Shown one piece after another: positions 43,275 to 53,396 of a stretch of 64,000 nt of DNA. The stretch is from Cyanobium sp. WAJ14-Wanaka. GTDB taxonomy: Bacteria > Cyanobacteriota > Cyanobacteriia > PCC-6307 > Cyanobiaceae. Made by a program: the position numbers and the translations under genes. The stretch spans positions 372,001-436,000 of the forward strand of contig NZ_JAGQAZ010000002.1 of NCBI RefSeq assembly GCF_024345375.1, in the 5' to 3' direction. The notes below the pieces were generated by a model that saw only the letters and a list, made by a program, of their open reading frames with translations, ran no database searches and was not told where the DNA came from. Each line of letters starts with the position of its first letter. Position 1 is the stretch's first letter.

Positions 43275-44096
43275 ATGACTCAAAAGACCATTATCATCTC
43301 TGCTTCCAGTGATATCGGATTTGCACTTACAAACTTTTGGCTCCACAAGCAGCATGAAATTATTGGTACTTATCGTACAAAATCAAAAAAACTAAACTCT
43401 CTTCAGGAACTTGGACTCAAACTCGTTTATTGCGACCTTTCCTCGCCAGATATGTCCAAATCCATAGCTCAGCTTCAGGATCTATCTGCAGACTGGGATA
43501 ATCTCATCTTGTGTCCTGGAGTTCAAGACCCTGTAGGACCTTTCCTTGCGACTAACTTTGATTCGTGGCGAGAGTCAATAAACATTAATTTTATTAGTCA
43601 AATGAATATTATACATTCTTTATTACCATTTAGGCGACAGGATGCATCAAGGTCTTCAGCGGTTCTCTTATTTGCAGGAGGAGGAACCAATAGTGCCACC
43701 GTTAATTATTCTTCGTATACTCTTTCTAAGATAGCTCTTGTCAAGGCTTGCGAGCTCCTGGATGCCGAAGTTACGGATACTCGCTTTACAATACTGGGAC
43801 CAGGATGGGTCAAAACCAAGATACACCAATCTACAATCGATGCTGGCCCTGCTCTTGCAGGTAGTAATTATCAAAAAACTCTTGACAAGCTCTCTAGTAA
43901 TGAGTGCAATCCAATGTCAAGAGTGGTTGATTGTTGCCAGTGGGCACTTAATCAGCCACGTGCTATTATCGGAGGTCGCAATATCAGTGTTGTTTTTGAT
44001 TCATGGGGGAGTCCGGAACTTGACAATGAATTATCAAGTCATCCTGAGATGTATAAGCTTCGCCGAAGTGGCAATAGCTTTGATCCCAGCTCATGA
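43275..44096 (+). CDS. Short-chain dehydrogenase/reductase (classical SDR)
   Basis: 273 residues from ATG at 43275; TTG at 43269 would add two residues. The N-terminal TIIISASSDIGFALTNFWL is a T/S-G-x-x-x-G-I-G variant (SASSDIG). Catalytic Tyr-x3-Lys is in NYSSYTLSKIALVKACEL, with the Ser position in LLFAGGGTNSA. ILCPGVQDPVGPF stands for the usual NNAG segment. It is AT-rich and Ser-rich, first gene of the island between IS3 remnants. Probably reduces or oxidises a sugar or small acid. Confidence 0.83.
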   Translation: MTQKTIIISASSDIGFALTNFWLHKQHEIIGTYRTKSKKLNSLQELGLKLVYCDLSSPDMSKSIAQLQDLSADWDNLILCPGVQDPVGPFLATNFDSWRESININFISQMNIIHSLLPFRRQDASRSSAVLLFAGGGTNSATVNYSSYTLSKIALVKACELLDAEVTDTRFTILGPGWVKTKIHQSTIDAGPALAGSNYQKTLDKLSSNECNPMSRVVDCCQWALNQPRAIIGGRNISVVFDSWGSPELDNELSSHPEMYKLRRSGNSFDPSS

Positions 44097-44223
44097 TTCT
44101 TATCATTTTCTTCTTTAGGTAAACTCCGCACCGTCGTTCTTGTTTAAGGTTTATATCTATCTCCTCTAAAGCTTGCTTTAATTAGTTTTCACTATAAGTA
44201 TAATCACTTGATTCAAAATCCAG

Positions 44224-45078
44224 ATGTTTACACCCACTTTTTTTCAGGCTCTTGCCTCTATTTCGAGCCTGCACTCACCTTGCTCCAGCATCTACTCATT
44301 ATTGCGTGAACTAATCAGTACTTGTGTTCCTACCACCGCCTTCTCCAAAACTGAAAATGTACCAGTTGAATTTGGTGAGTTCGGATCAATTGTATTTCCG
44401 CTCTATAATTTTGGCAATCTAGACTCGCTGGCACTTTTTGGCATCGACGAGTTGATTCTTTTTTCATTTTATCTCTGCAATAAGACACGCTATCAGAATG
44501 TATTAGACATTGGTGCTAATATAGGTTTGCACTCCATTGTCATGAGTAAGATAGGTTGGAATGTCATCGCATTTGAACCAGACCCTCTACATTGTGAAGT
44601 ATTTATGCGTAACATGGTTCTTAACAAGGCTACTAATGTTGAGATTGTTTCTAAGGCTGTTTACGATAAGAATTCTAATCTATCCTTTGTGCGTGTTGAA
44701 GGTAATACAACTGGAAGTCACATTCAAGGTATGAAGAAAGACCCTTACGGTAAACTTTCTGAATTACAGGTTGATTGTGTAGATATTGCCGATCACCTCA
44801 ACAACATCGATTTTATTAAGCTTGACGCCGAAGGAGCCGAATTCAGCATCCTCTCACGTATTCCTTCAGAATATTTCAAAACTCTCGATATTATGGCGGA
44901 AATTAGTACTGATACAAACGCTCAGCTCTTGTTTGATTACATGAAAAGTACTCAAACTTTTAATATTTTTTCTCAAAAAAGTGGCTGGAAAAAGGTAAAA
45001 TACCTGTCAGATCTTCCCACTTCGCACAGAGGAGGTTCAGTTTTCATTACTTCCAAAGATTCTGTTCCATTCCATTAA
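44224..45078 (+). CDS. FkbM-family methyltransferase
   Basis: 284 residues, ATG at 44224. Motif I NVLDIGANIGLHSIVMSK, then VIAFEPDPLHCEVFMRNM and the FkbM hallmark DFIKLDAEGAEFSIL are clear. About 90 N-terminal residues without clear homology precede the domain. FkbM enzymes O-methylate sugars, macrolides and other hydroxyls. A 127 bp gap separates it from the SDR upstream. Confidence 0.88.
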   Translation: MFTPTFFQALASISSLHSPCSSIYSLLRELISTCVPTTAFSKTENVPVEFGEFGSIVFPLYNFGNLDSLALFGIDELILFSFYLCNKTRYQNVLDIGANIGLHSIVMSKIGWNVIAFEPDPLHCEVFMRNMVLNKATNVEIVSKAVYDKNSNLSFVRVEGNTTGSHIQGMKKDPYGKLSELQVDCVDIADHLNNIDFIKLDAEGAEFSILSRIPSEYFKTLDIMAEISTDTNAQLLFDYMKSTQTFNIFSQKSGWKKVKYLSDLPTSHRGGSVFITSKDSVPFH

Positions 45079-45108
45079 TCAGCGCTAGACTCTTCCTATG
45101 CTTCTTTT

Positions 45109-45807
45109 GTGTTCATTCGCTTCTCACATATGTTATCTGATTTCCACAGAGACGGCGTTATTATCCTTAATTCTTTATCAGCCTCGACATTCGCCCGACT
45201 ACTTAGTAGAACAAATTTACATATCCTATCCCTATTGTCCGCCCCCATATCTTCCGACTTGTCTCGTTACCACTCTTGGTTTGCTGATTATGATAATTAT
45301 CGAGCATATGCTTTATCGCCATCAAACAGACACTTCAGCTCTCAAACTTGGGGAGATACTGATCTCTTTCCCTCTATTAAATCAGCGATTCAACCTCTGT
45401 TCCCATTTTCCTACCTAGCTCCTTGGGATGAAGGCCTAGGCACCTCTGCATTTCGCCTTGTAAGGCCAGGCTTTGAGGATGGCTATCCACCGTCTCGCAA
45501 GTCTTGGGGACCAGGTGGAAATCTTCTTTCTGTGACAATCCCTCTTATTGGTTTCACAGAGTACGAAAGTCAGGGATTCTTATTTGGAAGCCATCTTCAA
45601 GAATATCCCTCATACTTACCATCTGGAAACAGATTTTGCAAGGAAGAGAAGCGTCTCTTAAACTGGAATAGGTATACATTCAAGCGTTTACGGACTAAAC
45701 CTGGTGACCTTATTGTCTTTCACTGGAACACTATTCATACTGAGCAGATAATAGGACTAAACACCACCCGCCTAGCTCTCGAAGTAAGGTTTTCTCTTGA
45801 ATCGTAG
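45109..45807 (+). CDS. Phytanoyl-CoA-dioxygenase-like protein (putative Fe(II)/2-oxoglutarate oxygenase)
   Basis: 232 residues from GTG at 45109; ATG at 45130 is an alternative. The opening FHRDGVIILNSLS and the C-terminal GDLIVFHWNTIHTEQIIG with NTTRLALEVRF match the double-stranded beta-helix edges of PhyH-type dioxygenases: the distal His and the 2-oxoglutarate Arg are plausible. I cannot find a clear HxD pair in the middle (LLSVTIPLIGFTEYESQG), so iron binding is uncertain. The final 11 bp overlap the next gene. Confidence 0.6.
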   Translation: MFIRFSHMLSDFHRDGVIILNSLSASTFARLLSRTNLHILSLLSAPISSDLSRYHSWFADYDNYRAYALSPSNRHFSSQTWGDTDLFPSIKSAIQPLFPFSYLAPWDEGLGTSAFRLVRPGFEDGYPPSRKSWGPGGNLLSVTIPLIGFTEYESQGFLFGSHLQEYPSYLPSGNRFCKEEKRLLNWNRYTFKRLRTKPGDLIVFHWNTIHTEQIIGLNTTRLALEVRFSLES

Positions 45808-46762
45808 CCCTTTAAGCTGGATTGGTGGGTTACCCTTTGGACGTGATCTTTGTATCAATGATACTTACGAGATTCTTACTTCCTTAACCCCATCTTCTAC
45901 ATATGTTATTGACGTTGCTGACATCTATTCAGCTGGAAATTCTCTAAAGATCTTGCTTGAACTTTTACCAGATCTTCCGTCAAATATACTCCTAAGTCTT
46001 AAACTTGGCTTGGAGGTCGTTTTTTATGACGGTCAGTTCTCCGTTCGGCCACGTTATTGGAAGGAATCGGAACTATTTAATACCTTCTCTAGCTATCTTG
46101 AGAAGTTTCCTGCTAGCCGTCTTCACTCTTTTCAGCTACATACTATTCCTGAAGATATTTCATCTATTGATAATGCGATTAGCTGTTGTTTTGCTATGCA
46201 ACGTATTTTTCCCGACATATTTCTGGGTATTTCTAACATTGAGGCTTATGAATATTTGCAAATTCAACGAATATCAAATAATCTTTTTTCTTTCATCCAG
46301 ATCCATGCAAATATTCTTGAGCAGCGCCTTCTGTCAGACTTTTCATCTATTGAATCAGTCTCTCAACCCTTATTTTATGTTGCCAACCGGATCCAGGCAA
46401 GAGGTATTATTAATACACAATCTAAAGTATTTGAGGATTTATCCAGTCGTTTCAATACTAGCTTGCGTGTGAAAAATAGTTTCACATCACATAAGCAAAT
46501 GATGCTTGACATTCTCAAGAATCTCGCTAATAAGTATGATTTGTCTTTGCTTGAGATTGCCTATCTCTATATTCTTTCTCACCCGTTACCAATTTCCCCC
46601 ATCCACGGTGGTCGTTCTCTAGCGCAACTACATGAATCCCTTTCCGTATCTCAAACCTATAGTAAAGTTCAGTTACTGCGACTTCAGAGCCTCCTTGCTG
46701 AATACGAGCTGCAGACCCGTCAATTTGCTAATATTTATCCTATGCTAGCTTTTGAAAGGTAG
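45797..46762 (+). CDS. Aldo/keto reductase-like protein
   Basis: 321 residues, TTG at 45797 overlapping the previous stop. IDVADIYSAGNSLKILLELL is the AKR D-x3-Y segment, LLSLKLGLEV the Lys strand, and HSFQLHTIPEDI the L-H-x-P/T strand, so the catalytic tetrad D-Y-K-H appears intact. FLGISNIEAYEYLQI and SHPLPISPIHGGRSLAQLHE resemble the family's S-N and G-x-R-x-x-x-L-x-E NADPH-binding blocks. Sequence is divergent and Ser/Leu-rich. Probably an NADPH-dependent sugar or aldehyde reductase. Confidence 0.72.
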   Translation: MNRSPLSWIGGLPFGRDLCINDTYEILTSLTPSSTYVIDVADIYSAGNSLKILLELLPDLPSNILLSLKLGLEVVFYDGQFSVRPRYWKESELFNTFSSYLEKFPASRLHSFQLHTIPEDISSIDNAISCCFAMQRIFPDIFLGISNIEAYEYLQIQRISNNLFSFIQIHANILEQRLLSDFSSIESVSQPLFYVANRIQARGIINTQSKVFEDLSSRFNTSLRVKNSFTSHKQMMLDILKNLANKYDLSLLEIAYLYILSHPLPISPIHGGRSLAQLHESLSVSQTYSKVQLLRLQSLLAEYELQTRQFANIYPMLAFER

Positions 46763-46768
46763 GCCTAG

Positions 46769-47509
46769 ATGACACACTTAGTTTTCGGTGGTAGTTCTGG
46801 AATTGGTAGCGCTGTTATTTCTGAGCTCCTCACTGACAGTGTTGATATTGTAAATATAGATCTTAATCCTCATCCTTCTATATTCCTAGCTGATAATTGG
46901 GTCGGGGACCTTACTGATGATGTTTTTCTGCTTGATATCCTTTCTCGCATTGATCAGCTTTCCACCATTTCCTCTGTCTTGTGGTCGGTTCGTTTTAGAC
47001 ATCACATTCAGAACTCTTCTGTAAATCTCCTCAACGAAGCTTTTAATGTGGAGCTATTCCCACTAGTAAACCTTATTGAATCACTGCATGATCGAATCAT
47101 TACTGAATCACCAAGTTTTGCAATTGTCTCATCAATCGCCTCTAGTTATGTTTCTGCCCAGCATTTCTCATATAATATTATCAAGTCTTCCTTGGAGTCT
47201 TTTGTTCGCTCTTGCGCTGTCAAATATGGAGAAGCCTCCTCTGCACGATTTAATATCATTTCACCCGGTGTAGTATTCATACCAGGACGGTCAGACCAAA
47301 TCCCGCTTACTGATCAGAAAGTAGCCCTTCAGCGTTCATCAATACCTCGTCAATCTCCAGTTCACGTCTCTGAGTTAGCCAAGCTAATTGTATTTATCCT
47401 CTCCTCTCAATCCTCTTCCTTAAACGGTGCTAACATAATTGCTGATGGAGGCGAATCACTTCTTGACCAGTATTTTGTAGCTCAACGAGTTTTGAACTTT
47501 TCATCATGA
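46769..47509 (+). CDS. Short-chain dehydrogenase/reductase (classical SDR)
   Basis: 246 residues, ATG at 46769. THLVFGGSSGIGSAVISELL has the G-x3-G-x-G loop; the catalytic residues lie in FAIVSSIASSYV (Ser) and HFSYNIIKSSLESFV (Tyr-x3-Lys), with FNIISPGVVFIPG and NGANIIADGGES as the conserved end. It is therefore an intact enzyme. The usual NNAG is replaced by VLWSVRFRHH. Its 3' end overlaps the DegT-like gene by ATGA. Confidence 0.85.
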   Translation: MTHLVFGGSSGIGSAVISELLTDSVDIVNIDLNPHPSIFLADNWVGDLTDDVFLLDILSRIDQLSTISSVLWSVRFRHHIQNSSVNLLNEAFNVELFPLVNLIESLHDRIITESPSFAIVSSIASSYVSAQHFSYNIIKSSLESFVRSCAVKYGEASSARFNIISPGVVFIPGRSDQIPLTDQKVALQRSSIPRQSPVHVSELAKLIVFILSSQSSSLNGANIIADGGESLLDQYFVAQRVLNFSS

Positions 47510-48570
47510 CACAACTTGGGTGGTTTCACACTTCAATTACTGACCTTACTCGTCGGCTTGTTTCAGAAGCGCTTTCGAAAAATTATGTCACATCTGGACC
47601 TCATACTAGAACACTCGAGAAGGAGCTTGCTACTATTCTAGGAGTTCCTACGTGTCTTTATACGAATAGTGGTACATCCGCGTTATCGATTGCTCTTTTT
47701 GCAAGTGGTGTTAAGAGCGACTCCTTAGTGGCAACATCTGGCATCGGCTGGGTTGCAACGCCACAAGCAATACAACTCACTGGAGCTAAGCCACATATTT
47801 TTGACGTTCTGGAAGACCTACCGATCCTGGATTGTTCCAAAATTATTCAAAAATACGATGTATTACTGCCGGTCAACTATAACGGTCGTCATCCTAACCT
47901 TTCTCCATATATCGATAAATATCCGAATACAGTTGTTATAGAGGATTCGTGTAAAAGTCTTTTCTCAACATCCCCGATTACAAATCGCCCTTCTGGTACA
48001 TCAGGATCTTTTGGCTGCTATTCACTGGGTATGATTTCCGCCTTGCCTGGTGCTTATGGAGGCATTGTAGTTTCTAATCGACCAGATGACTACGACAAGC
48101 TCTCTGTTATTAAGTGGCATGGCGTTCGATATGTAGATGGTATAGAGCAGTATCATTCGCGCTCGTACAATTTTAAATCTAGTAACCTCCACGCCGCATT
48201 TGCACTAGGAATGCTAGATAGTTATCAGGAGCGTCTTGCACGTTTAAGATCAATCTATCAAATGTACTTAGTTGGGCTTAATGGGCTTGAAAATGTTCGT
48301 CTATTACCCTCCGATCTATCCGCTGGCGAAGTCCCCTTGCTCATCGATCTCTTTACGCCCTTCCGTAGTAAATATATAGCTGCACTCAATGCTTCTGGTA
48401 TACCAACTTGTAACTACCACAATTCTTTATCTCATTTACCTGATGTCCATGCTCCTCACCTTGTGAATAGTGAACTTTTTGCTAATGGAGTATTTCATCC
48501 ACCTTGCGGACCTGACCAAGATCTTTCCACTATTGAACAAGCTATCTCAATAATTCGTTCACTAGGCTAG
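47506..48570 (+). CDS. DegT/DnrJ/EryC1/StrS-fold protein lacking the catalytic lysine
   Basis: 354 residues, ATG at 47506. The family blocks are YVTSGPHTRTLEKELATILG, CLYTNSGTSALSIALFASG, VVIEDSCKSLF (the PLP Asp in E-D) and GCYSLGMISALPGAYGGIVV. The last block corresponds to GCFSFHPVKNITTGEGGMLV in normal sugar aminotransferases, with the PLP-binding Lys replaced by Ser. In the ColD dehydratases that Lys is His. The protein therefore cannot act as a normal PLP-lysine aminotransferase. It may be a dehydratase or a different activity, or have lost catalysis; the fold otherwise looks intact. Confidence 0.8.
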   Translation: MTQLGWFHTSITDLTRRLVSEALSKNYVTSGPHTRTLEKELATILGVPTCLYTNSGTSALSIALFASGVKSDSLVATSGIGWVATPQAIQLTGAKPHIFDVLEDLPILDCSKIIQKYDVLLPVNYNGRHPNLSPYIDKYPNTVVIEDSCKSLFSTSPITNRPSGTSGSFGCYSLGMISALPGAYGGIVVSNRPDDYDKLSVIKWHGVRYVDGIEQYHSRSYNFKSSNLHAAFALGMLDSYQERLARLRSIYQMYLVGLNGLENVRLLPSDLSAGEVPLLIDLFTPFRSKYIAALNASGIPTCNYHNSLSHLPDVHAPHLVNSELFANGVFHPPCGPDQDLSTIEQAISIIRSLG

Positions 48571-48651
48571 GCGAATGAAAAAAAATTAAGATATGGTTTA
48601 AAAAACATTAGTTTATTTCTCAATAACTCTTTTACGCAATTTTTCGATCTT

Positions 48652-50061
48652 TTGCGTATACTTTTTGCTTACGTACCTATCATACCCTTTTGCTACAAAT
48701 TTCCTAGCCCCCATATTATCCCTCTTGTAAACCAAGCATTTTATAATTCTATCCATCCTAGGTCATTTCGTTCATCCATAGCCATCTTCCTTGCGTCTCT
48801 TCGATCAAAGTCATTAAGAGAATCTGACCTTCTTGCTGCTTCCTATTTAATCGCATCCTTACCTGAAAACGCAATTGAGCTTGGCGTATTCGAGACGCTC
48901 CTTGACTCCGTCTCTCTTAACCAAATTGACTTTCTCCATAATCGTATATCACTTCTTTATCCGTTCACACTAGTTGGAGACTACATTGCTCTTGATAAGC
49001 TTCTTATCCTTACAAGGAATAGGCTTAATAAACTCTTAAATAGAGCACCAGGCTTCTATGGAGAATGTTCACACTTTCTCGCTATTGGACATATGTGCCT
49101 CCTGTTTTACTATCTTAGGGCTTGTATTCGTGGATCTCTTCAGTTTTCTGGCCTTACACTTGTGTTTTACTATATTCCATCCTGCCTGCCTAACCAACTT
49201 TTATTTGACCTTATTTTAAGTTACAGTCAAAATTCTCCAATTAAACTTGATCAGCTTTCTTTTGACTCGCCGCACTTAACATATAACTCATGTTATGATC
49301 ACGAATTGGAAATTTGGCCAACCGTCTCTAACGGAATTCCTTCTTCCATTCTGGCCCGGGATTACTTCCAAATTCCAGGCATTGAGACGGATTTATTTAA
49401 TGCAGATTCGTTCTTGCCGTACGACCCAGCCTTGCTTGAGGAGGCTGAGCAGCTTTTTCGGCCCCACCTAAAAGCTGATTGGTTTGCTGGATTACACTTT
49501 CGAACAGCAGTAGATGGCAGGTCTTTGCGGAATACATCTATCCAAAGCATTAATCAAGTAGTTAATCACATCCTTTCTAGTGGTGGCCAACCCTTTCTAG
49601 TGTCATATCGGGATAACCTTGTTCGTTCATTGGGTGGCCTTGTCACATGTCTACCTGATCTTGCTACCTCCAGGCGTGAGTATGAGCTTCTTCAACTATA
49701 TATTTGGGTTCGTTCTACTTTTTTTTGTGGTAGTCAAAGTGGCGGTACGCTCCCTCCATCACTCTTTGGTACACCAATTCTTTGGCTTGACTTCCATCCT
49801 TCGGCTCACGTTACGTGGCTCAACACCAACGATGTCTATGTGCCTCGTTCTATCTACTCACTCGAACTTAGGCGCTTTCTAACCCATGAAGAATCAATCT
49901 CGCCTGTTCATAAATTTTGTCAATCAGAGTGCCCACGCATTGCGTTCTCCCACGGTTACAAGGTATCTGCTGCTTGTCCGCGCTCTATCACTAAGGCTTT
50001 CAATACTATTTCGCAACCTGATTACCGTAACCAACATCACAGATGCGTTCGCTATTTCTAA
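48652..50061 (+). CDS. Unidentified protein, possibly a TIGR04372-like glycosyltransferase
   Basis: 469 residues; no ATG precedes the TTG at 48652 in frame. AT-rich and Ser/Leu-rich. The segment WFAGLHFRTAVDGRSLRNTS (about 280-300) with VNHILSSGGQPFLVSYRDN and FFCGSQSGGTLPPSLFGTPI resembles the H-x-R ... R-N and G-x-x-S-G ... F-G-T-P pattern of TIGR04372-type transferases. The match is weak, and the N-terminal 250 residues are not recognised. Confidence 0.5.
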   Translation: MRILFAYVPIIPFCYKFPSPHIIPLVNQAFYNSIHPRSFRSSIAIFLASLRSKSLRESDLLAASYLIASLPENAIELGVFETLLDSVSLNQIDFLHNRISLLYPFTLVGDYIALDKLLILTRNRLNKLLNRAPGFYGECSHFLAIGHMCLLFYYLRACIRGSLQFSGLTLVFYYIPSCLPNQLLFDLILSYSQNSPIKLDQLSFDSPHLTYNSCYDHELEIWPTVSNGIPSSILARDYFQIPGIETDLFNADSFLPYDPALLEEAEQLFRPHLKADWFAGLHFRTAVDGRSLRNTSIQSINQVVNHILSSGGQPFLVSYRDNLVRSLGGLVTCLPDLATSRREYELLQLYIWVRSTFFCGSQSGGTLPPSLFGTPILWLDFHPSAHVTWLNTNDVYVPRSIYSLELRRFLTHEESISPVHKFCQSECPRIAFSHGYKVSAACPRSITKAFNTISQPDYRNQHHRCVRYF

Positions 50062-51234
50062 GCTTTAAGCTTTATCTAAATAGTTTTTCTCGATATTTGT
50101 CTTAGCGTCTTTCTCGGCCATGGTTATTAAATATTTTTGACTGCCCAGTCATTCTCCAGTAGACATCAGGGATTGCTTGTTCAATATTATTTAGATTTTT
50201 CTTTTTTATCATCCACCCCGCCTGAATGGCAGCAGAGTATTGGCATCTTTGCTTAATTTCACCTGATCAGCTCCCATATTCTCATCGGATCGAGTGAATG
50301 CAGAATCGTTTATGCAGTCTTTTCACCACCGACCGCAGGACCGCAAATATTGCTGTAAAGAGCTGGTTTGAGTGGCATTGGGCCTCCCTAGCGAGCTAAA
50401 TCTCACGGTCTTAGTCCCTCCTGTCCCAATAGGTCACCGCAGGCGGATTTGTTTTGGCAATCCTTCTCGATTTATGCGGATGCTGCTGATAGACAGGTAC
50501 CTAGTTACGTTCCGCTACCCTTGTGAAGGAGCGTTGTAGTGATCAGTTCCACGCTACAGGCCCTGTTCGGACAGCTCCCCTTTTTTTGATCGGGACGTCC
50601 TGGCACTGAGCTCTTAATTCGTGTCAAGCCTTTTACGCTCCACCTCAGCCTTTGCTGTGAAAAGGATCTGTCGTTTTCCTCGAACTGGCTGAAAGTTCGT
50701 GGGAAGAGTGTGGGCTGGTTGTTCTTGCCATTCAGGTTGACGCTGGCAACCTACTCGAGGCACCAGAGAAAAATGCCTGCCTAGTTCGAAGCGCACCCAC
50801 CTTGTTCGGTTTCCCTTTCAGATCCATTGTGCTCTGGAGCTCGCTTAGCGCCACTTCCCTTTCTTGATTGATGGGTGATGCCATCATCCCTTACAATAGC
50901 GAAGTCAAGCACAGTCGCCTAAATTTGTTAAAGTTTTGGGCCCAATAAACTGAAGCAGCCTTATGAGGGCATCCTTATAGGCCAGGTTTTGCCAGTGGAT
51001 GCCCTATCAAAAGGATACGCTACAGCCCCGATCTTAGTATTTTCAAGCTATCTACTTCTGATCAGGTCATTAATCAAGCCTGGATCTTATCTGATGCCTG
51101 TCCAGCTTTGGCATTCTCTGCAGTTATACACCATTGCTGGCATTATTTGCATTCAGGATTAATCAAACTGTGGCCAAGACGCCTCATGGAGTTGGACTTG
51201 GATAACACCCGATCAGGCGATTGATTGCAGCCGC
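50062..51234. other. Gene-free stretch in the IS graveyard
   Basis: About 1.2 kb after the last island gene with no credible coding frame: short frames are broken by stops in all six directions. The composition is intermediate and the sequence has the mutated look of decayed transposons, but I recognise no specific element here, unlike the stretch to its right. Confidence 0.5.
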
Positions 51235-51720
51235 TGTACTGGACAAAGCCATGTTCAAAGAGCTTGCCTAGGCAAACTTTTAAGCAAGCATCTTCGATCT
51301 AGAGCCATTGTTTTTATGCAGGCTAGATCCTTGGTTTTGCATCGACGAGCCTGCCGATCAACTTCCCAAATCCAAAAGCAAGTTGCGTCCGTTATCCTCG
51401 TTTGCATCGAAGAGTCGATGCTACTGCATCAACGCTAGTTAATTCTTGATCTTGTCTGTTGTCATGTGTGATTAGGCGGCAGCTGGCCTACTGGCGGGAT
51501 TTGATGTCTATATCGTCAATCACAATCGGGTGCAATTGATCTGGGTGGAGGTGGCCCAGGCGGCCTCTGCCACACAATCGGAATTATGTAAGGCCCACAG
51601 ATTACTCTGTGGAGATATTAAGTGCTGATTACCCGCACCACGTCTGGTTAATCGATTTCCAATCCGACCAGACAATTGAAGGTCACACACTCATTTTCCT
51701 GAATTTCCTGGTTGAATACA
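51235..51720 (+). pseudogene. Decayed IS3-family transposase (IS407-like group)
   Basis: Pieces in shifting frames follow the usual orfA/orfB order: AAVLDKAMFKELA (orfA end, about 51235), FDVYIVNHNRVQLIW (about 51510) and SADYPHHVWLIDFQSDQTIE (about 51620-51680), the last matching the Y-P-x-H-V-W-x-x-D-F start of the DDE domain. Stops and frameshifts separate them. It is a different IS3 subgroup from the element that follows. Confidence 0.55.
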
Positions 51721-51879
51721 TACTTGCCCCATTTCCAAGAAAGTTAACGTCTCTCCATTCCTACAACTTTCCCCCTGTGGACTTGATGGAGCCCTGCAAT
51801 ACGTTCCTTCAGCTGTGCGGTCAAGGCTGATGTTAGAAGGCTGACGACGACGTCGCACCGGTAGAGCGTAGCCCGGATT

Positions 51880-53330
51880 TCAGCTGAACTTGGCATTCAT
51901 GTAGTCACCTTCTATAACTTCTCGAGGACCTAGCGATTGCAGTTGGTCGTAGTGCCGGCATCGGAGAAGGATCCGAGGTCTGAGATTCCACCGACAAGTT
52001 CACGGTGGAGCTGAAGACCGTTGGGTTGATTGCCACTGAACTCAGCTTCTATTGCCGTGAGCGGATCTTATTTACCGAGCAGTTAGACCGCTGGCGCCAG
52101 GCATCCCAGAATTCGAACGAAAAGCTAGTGCTCATATTGAATGCAATAACTCCAAATCCTACACCAGGAGAACCAGCGGGCGAACATCCGGCTGCTAAAG
52201 GAGCTGCGCCGAAAGGACATGGCGCAGGCGGAGGAGGCAGCACTGCTGATTGCCTCAAAAATGATCAGACCTTCTTGGTAGAGGTCGTGGAAGTTTGACT
52301 TCGCCTGATGACCTCATTAAGGCCTTGTAGTTTATCTGGGAGGGCATGGCCAATGGTGACCGTGTCAGTGAGCTGGCCTGGCACTCTGTGTGGGGCTCAC
52401 TACGCTGCAGCACTAGCACAGCCAGTCTCAGGTGTCGTTGTGGTGTTGAGCGGCAGAATTGCAGTCACCGCTAAGTAGTCAACCGCCTTACCAAATCAGA
52501 ACGTCAGCGGATCTTACTCGCCTACAACGAGACTAGATTCGCGGCTCAACCGCCAGGTTAGATTGTACGAGTGCTTTCGGACTGTGGACTATATGTTTAG
52601 TTCTTCGCGCATTTTAAACTGGTAATACATGCCTACAGCCAGGCCCATCGTCATGGTCGGGCAAGTATCCCAGGATCCACGCCTAATGCAGAGTCTAAGA
52701 GTGGCAGGTCCTAATTAAGTGTGTAGCTGTGACATCACCTAACTTCCCACTATCTTGCTTGGGATCTGGCTGTATCTTTATGTGGTGATAGACGTCTGGA
52801 GCCGCAAGGGGATGGCTTGGTGGGGCGCCGAACGAGAAATTCCATCCATTACAGCAGATCTCGTGAGCATGTTTTGCTTGCGCAAGCGAATCAGTCGGGG
52901 TCGCATGCTGCCGCTGATCCTTTATAACGGCAATGTTAATGCCCTGCTTGCCGCCACACTGGCATGTTGGCTGAAGGAACTTGGCGTGCTAAAATTTTTC
53001 TACAGGTAGATGTTATCCAATGATAACCCCTACTCTTAATCGTTTATCTGCACAGCGAAGTACGGGCTTGATTACCCATGTAAACGGTTAATTAGCAAGA
53101 ACGAGTCCTGTCAGTGGGTAGCGTCATTTGTTGTCAGGAATTAGCACCCGTACTGCTAAAGCGACATCTAGTTTGTGACGACAGAGCAACGTAACTGCGG
53201 CCAGGCTGTAGAGACCTGTCGACGCCGTGCTGTCGTCTAATAACAAGCTCACAAGTACATTCCAAGGTGATACTTAAGAGTGACTCCCTGTTCGCGTCAG
53301 CTGGAGGTTGTCTTGATCAAACTACCACTA
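51880..53330 (+). pseudogene. Decayed IS3-family element, nearly full orfA-orfB
   Basis: OrfA pieces AELGIHVVTFYN (about 51885) and LNSASIAVSGSY/CRERILFTEQLDRWRQ (about 52045-52095) are followed by orfB pieces SERQRILLAYNETRFA (about 52500), LGIWLYLYVVIDVWSRKGMA (52760-52815, the first DDE Asp region) and ERISRGR-like (about 52890). The C-terminal WVASFV and RQLEVVLIKLPLP lie to about 53330. Frames shift several times and stops occur in all, so it is inactive. Confidence 0.75.
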
Positions 53331-53396
53331 CCGTGAGTAGAGGCTATGAATGTTTCGTTGATGATGCTCCTGCCCCAGGGCTGATTCAAAGTCTCA

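Noticed and set aside
50614-50796. 60-codon minus-strand frame
   Set aside because: Short, no motif, in decayed sequence; no evidence of function.
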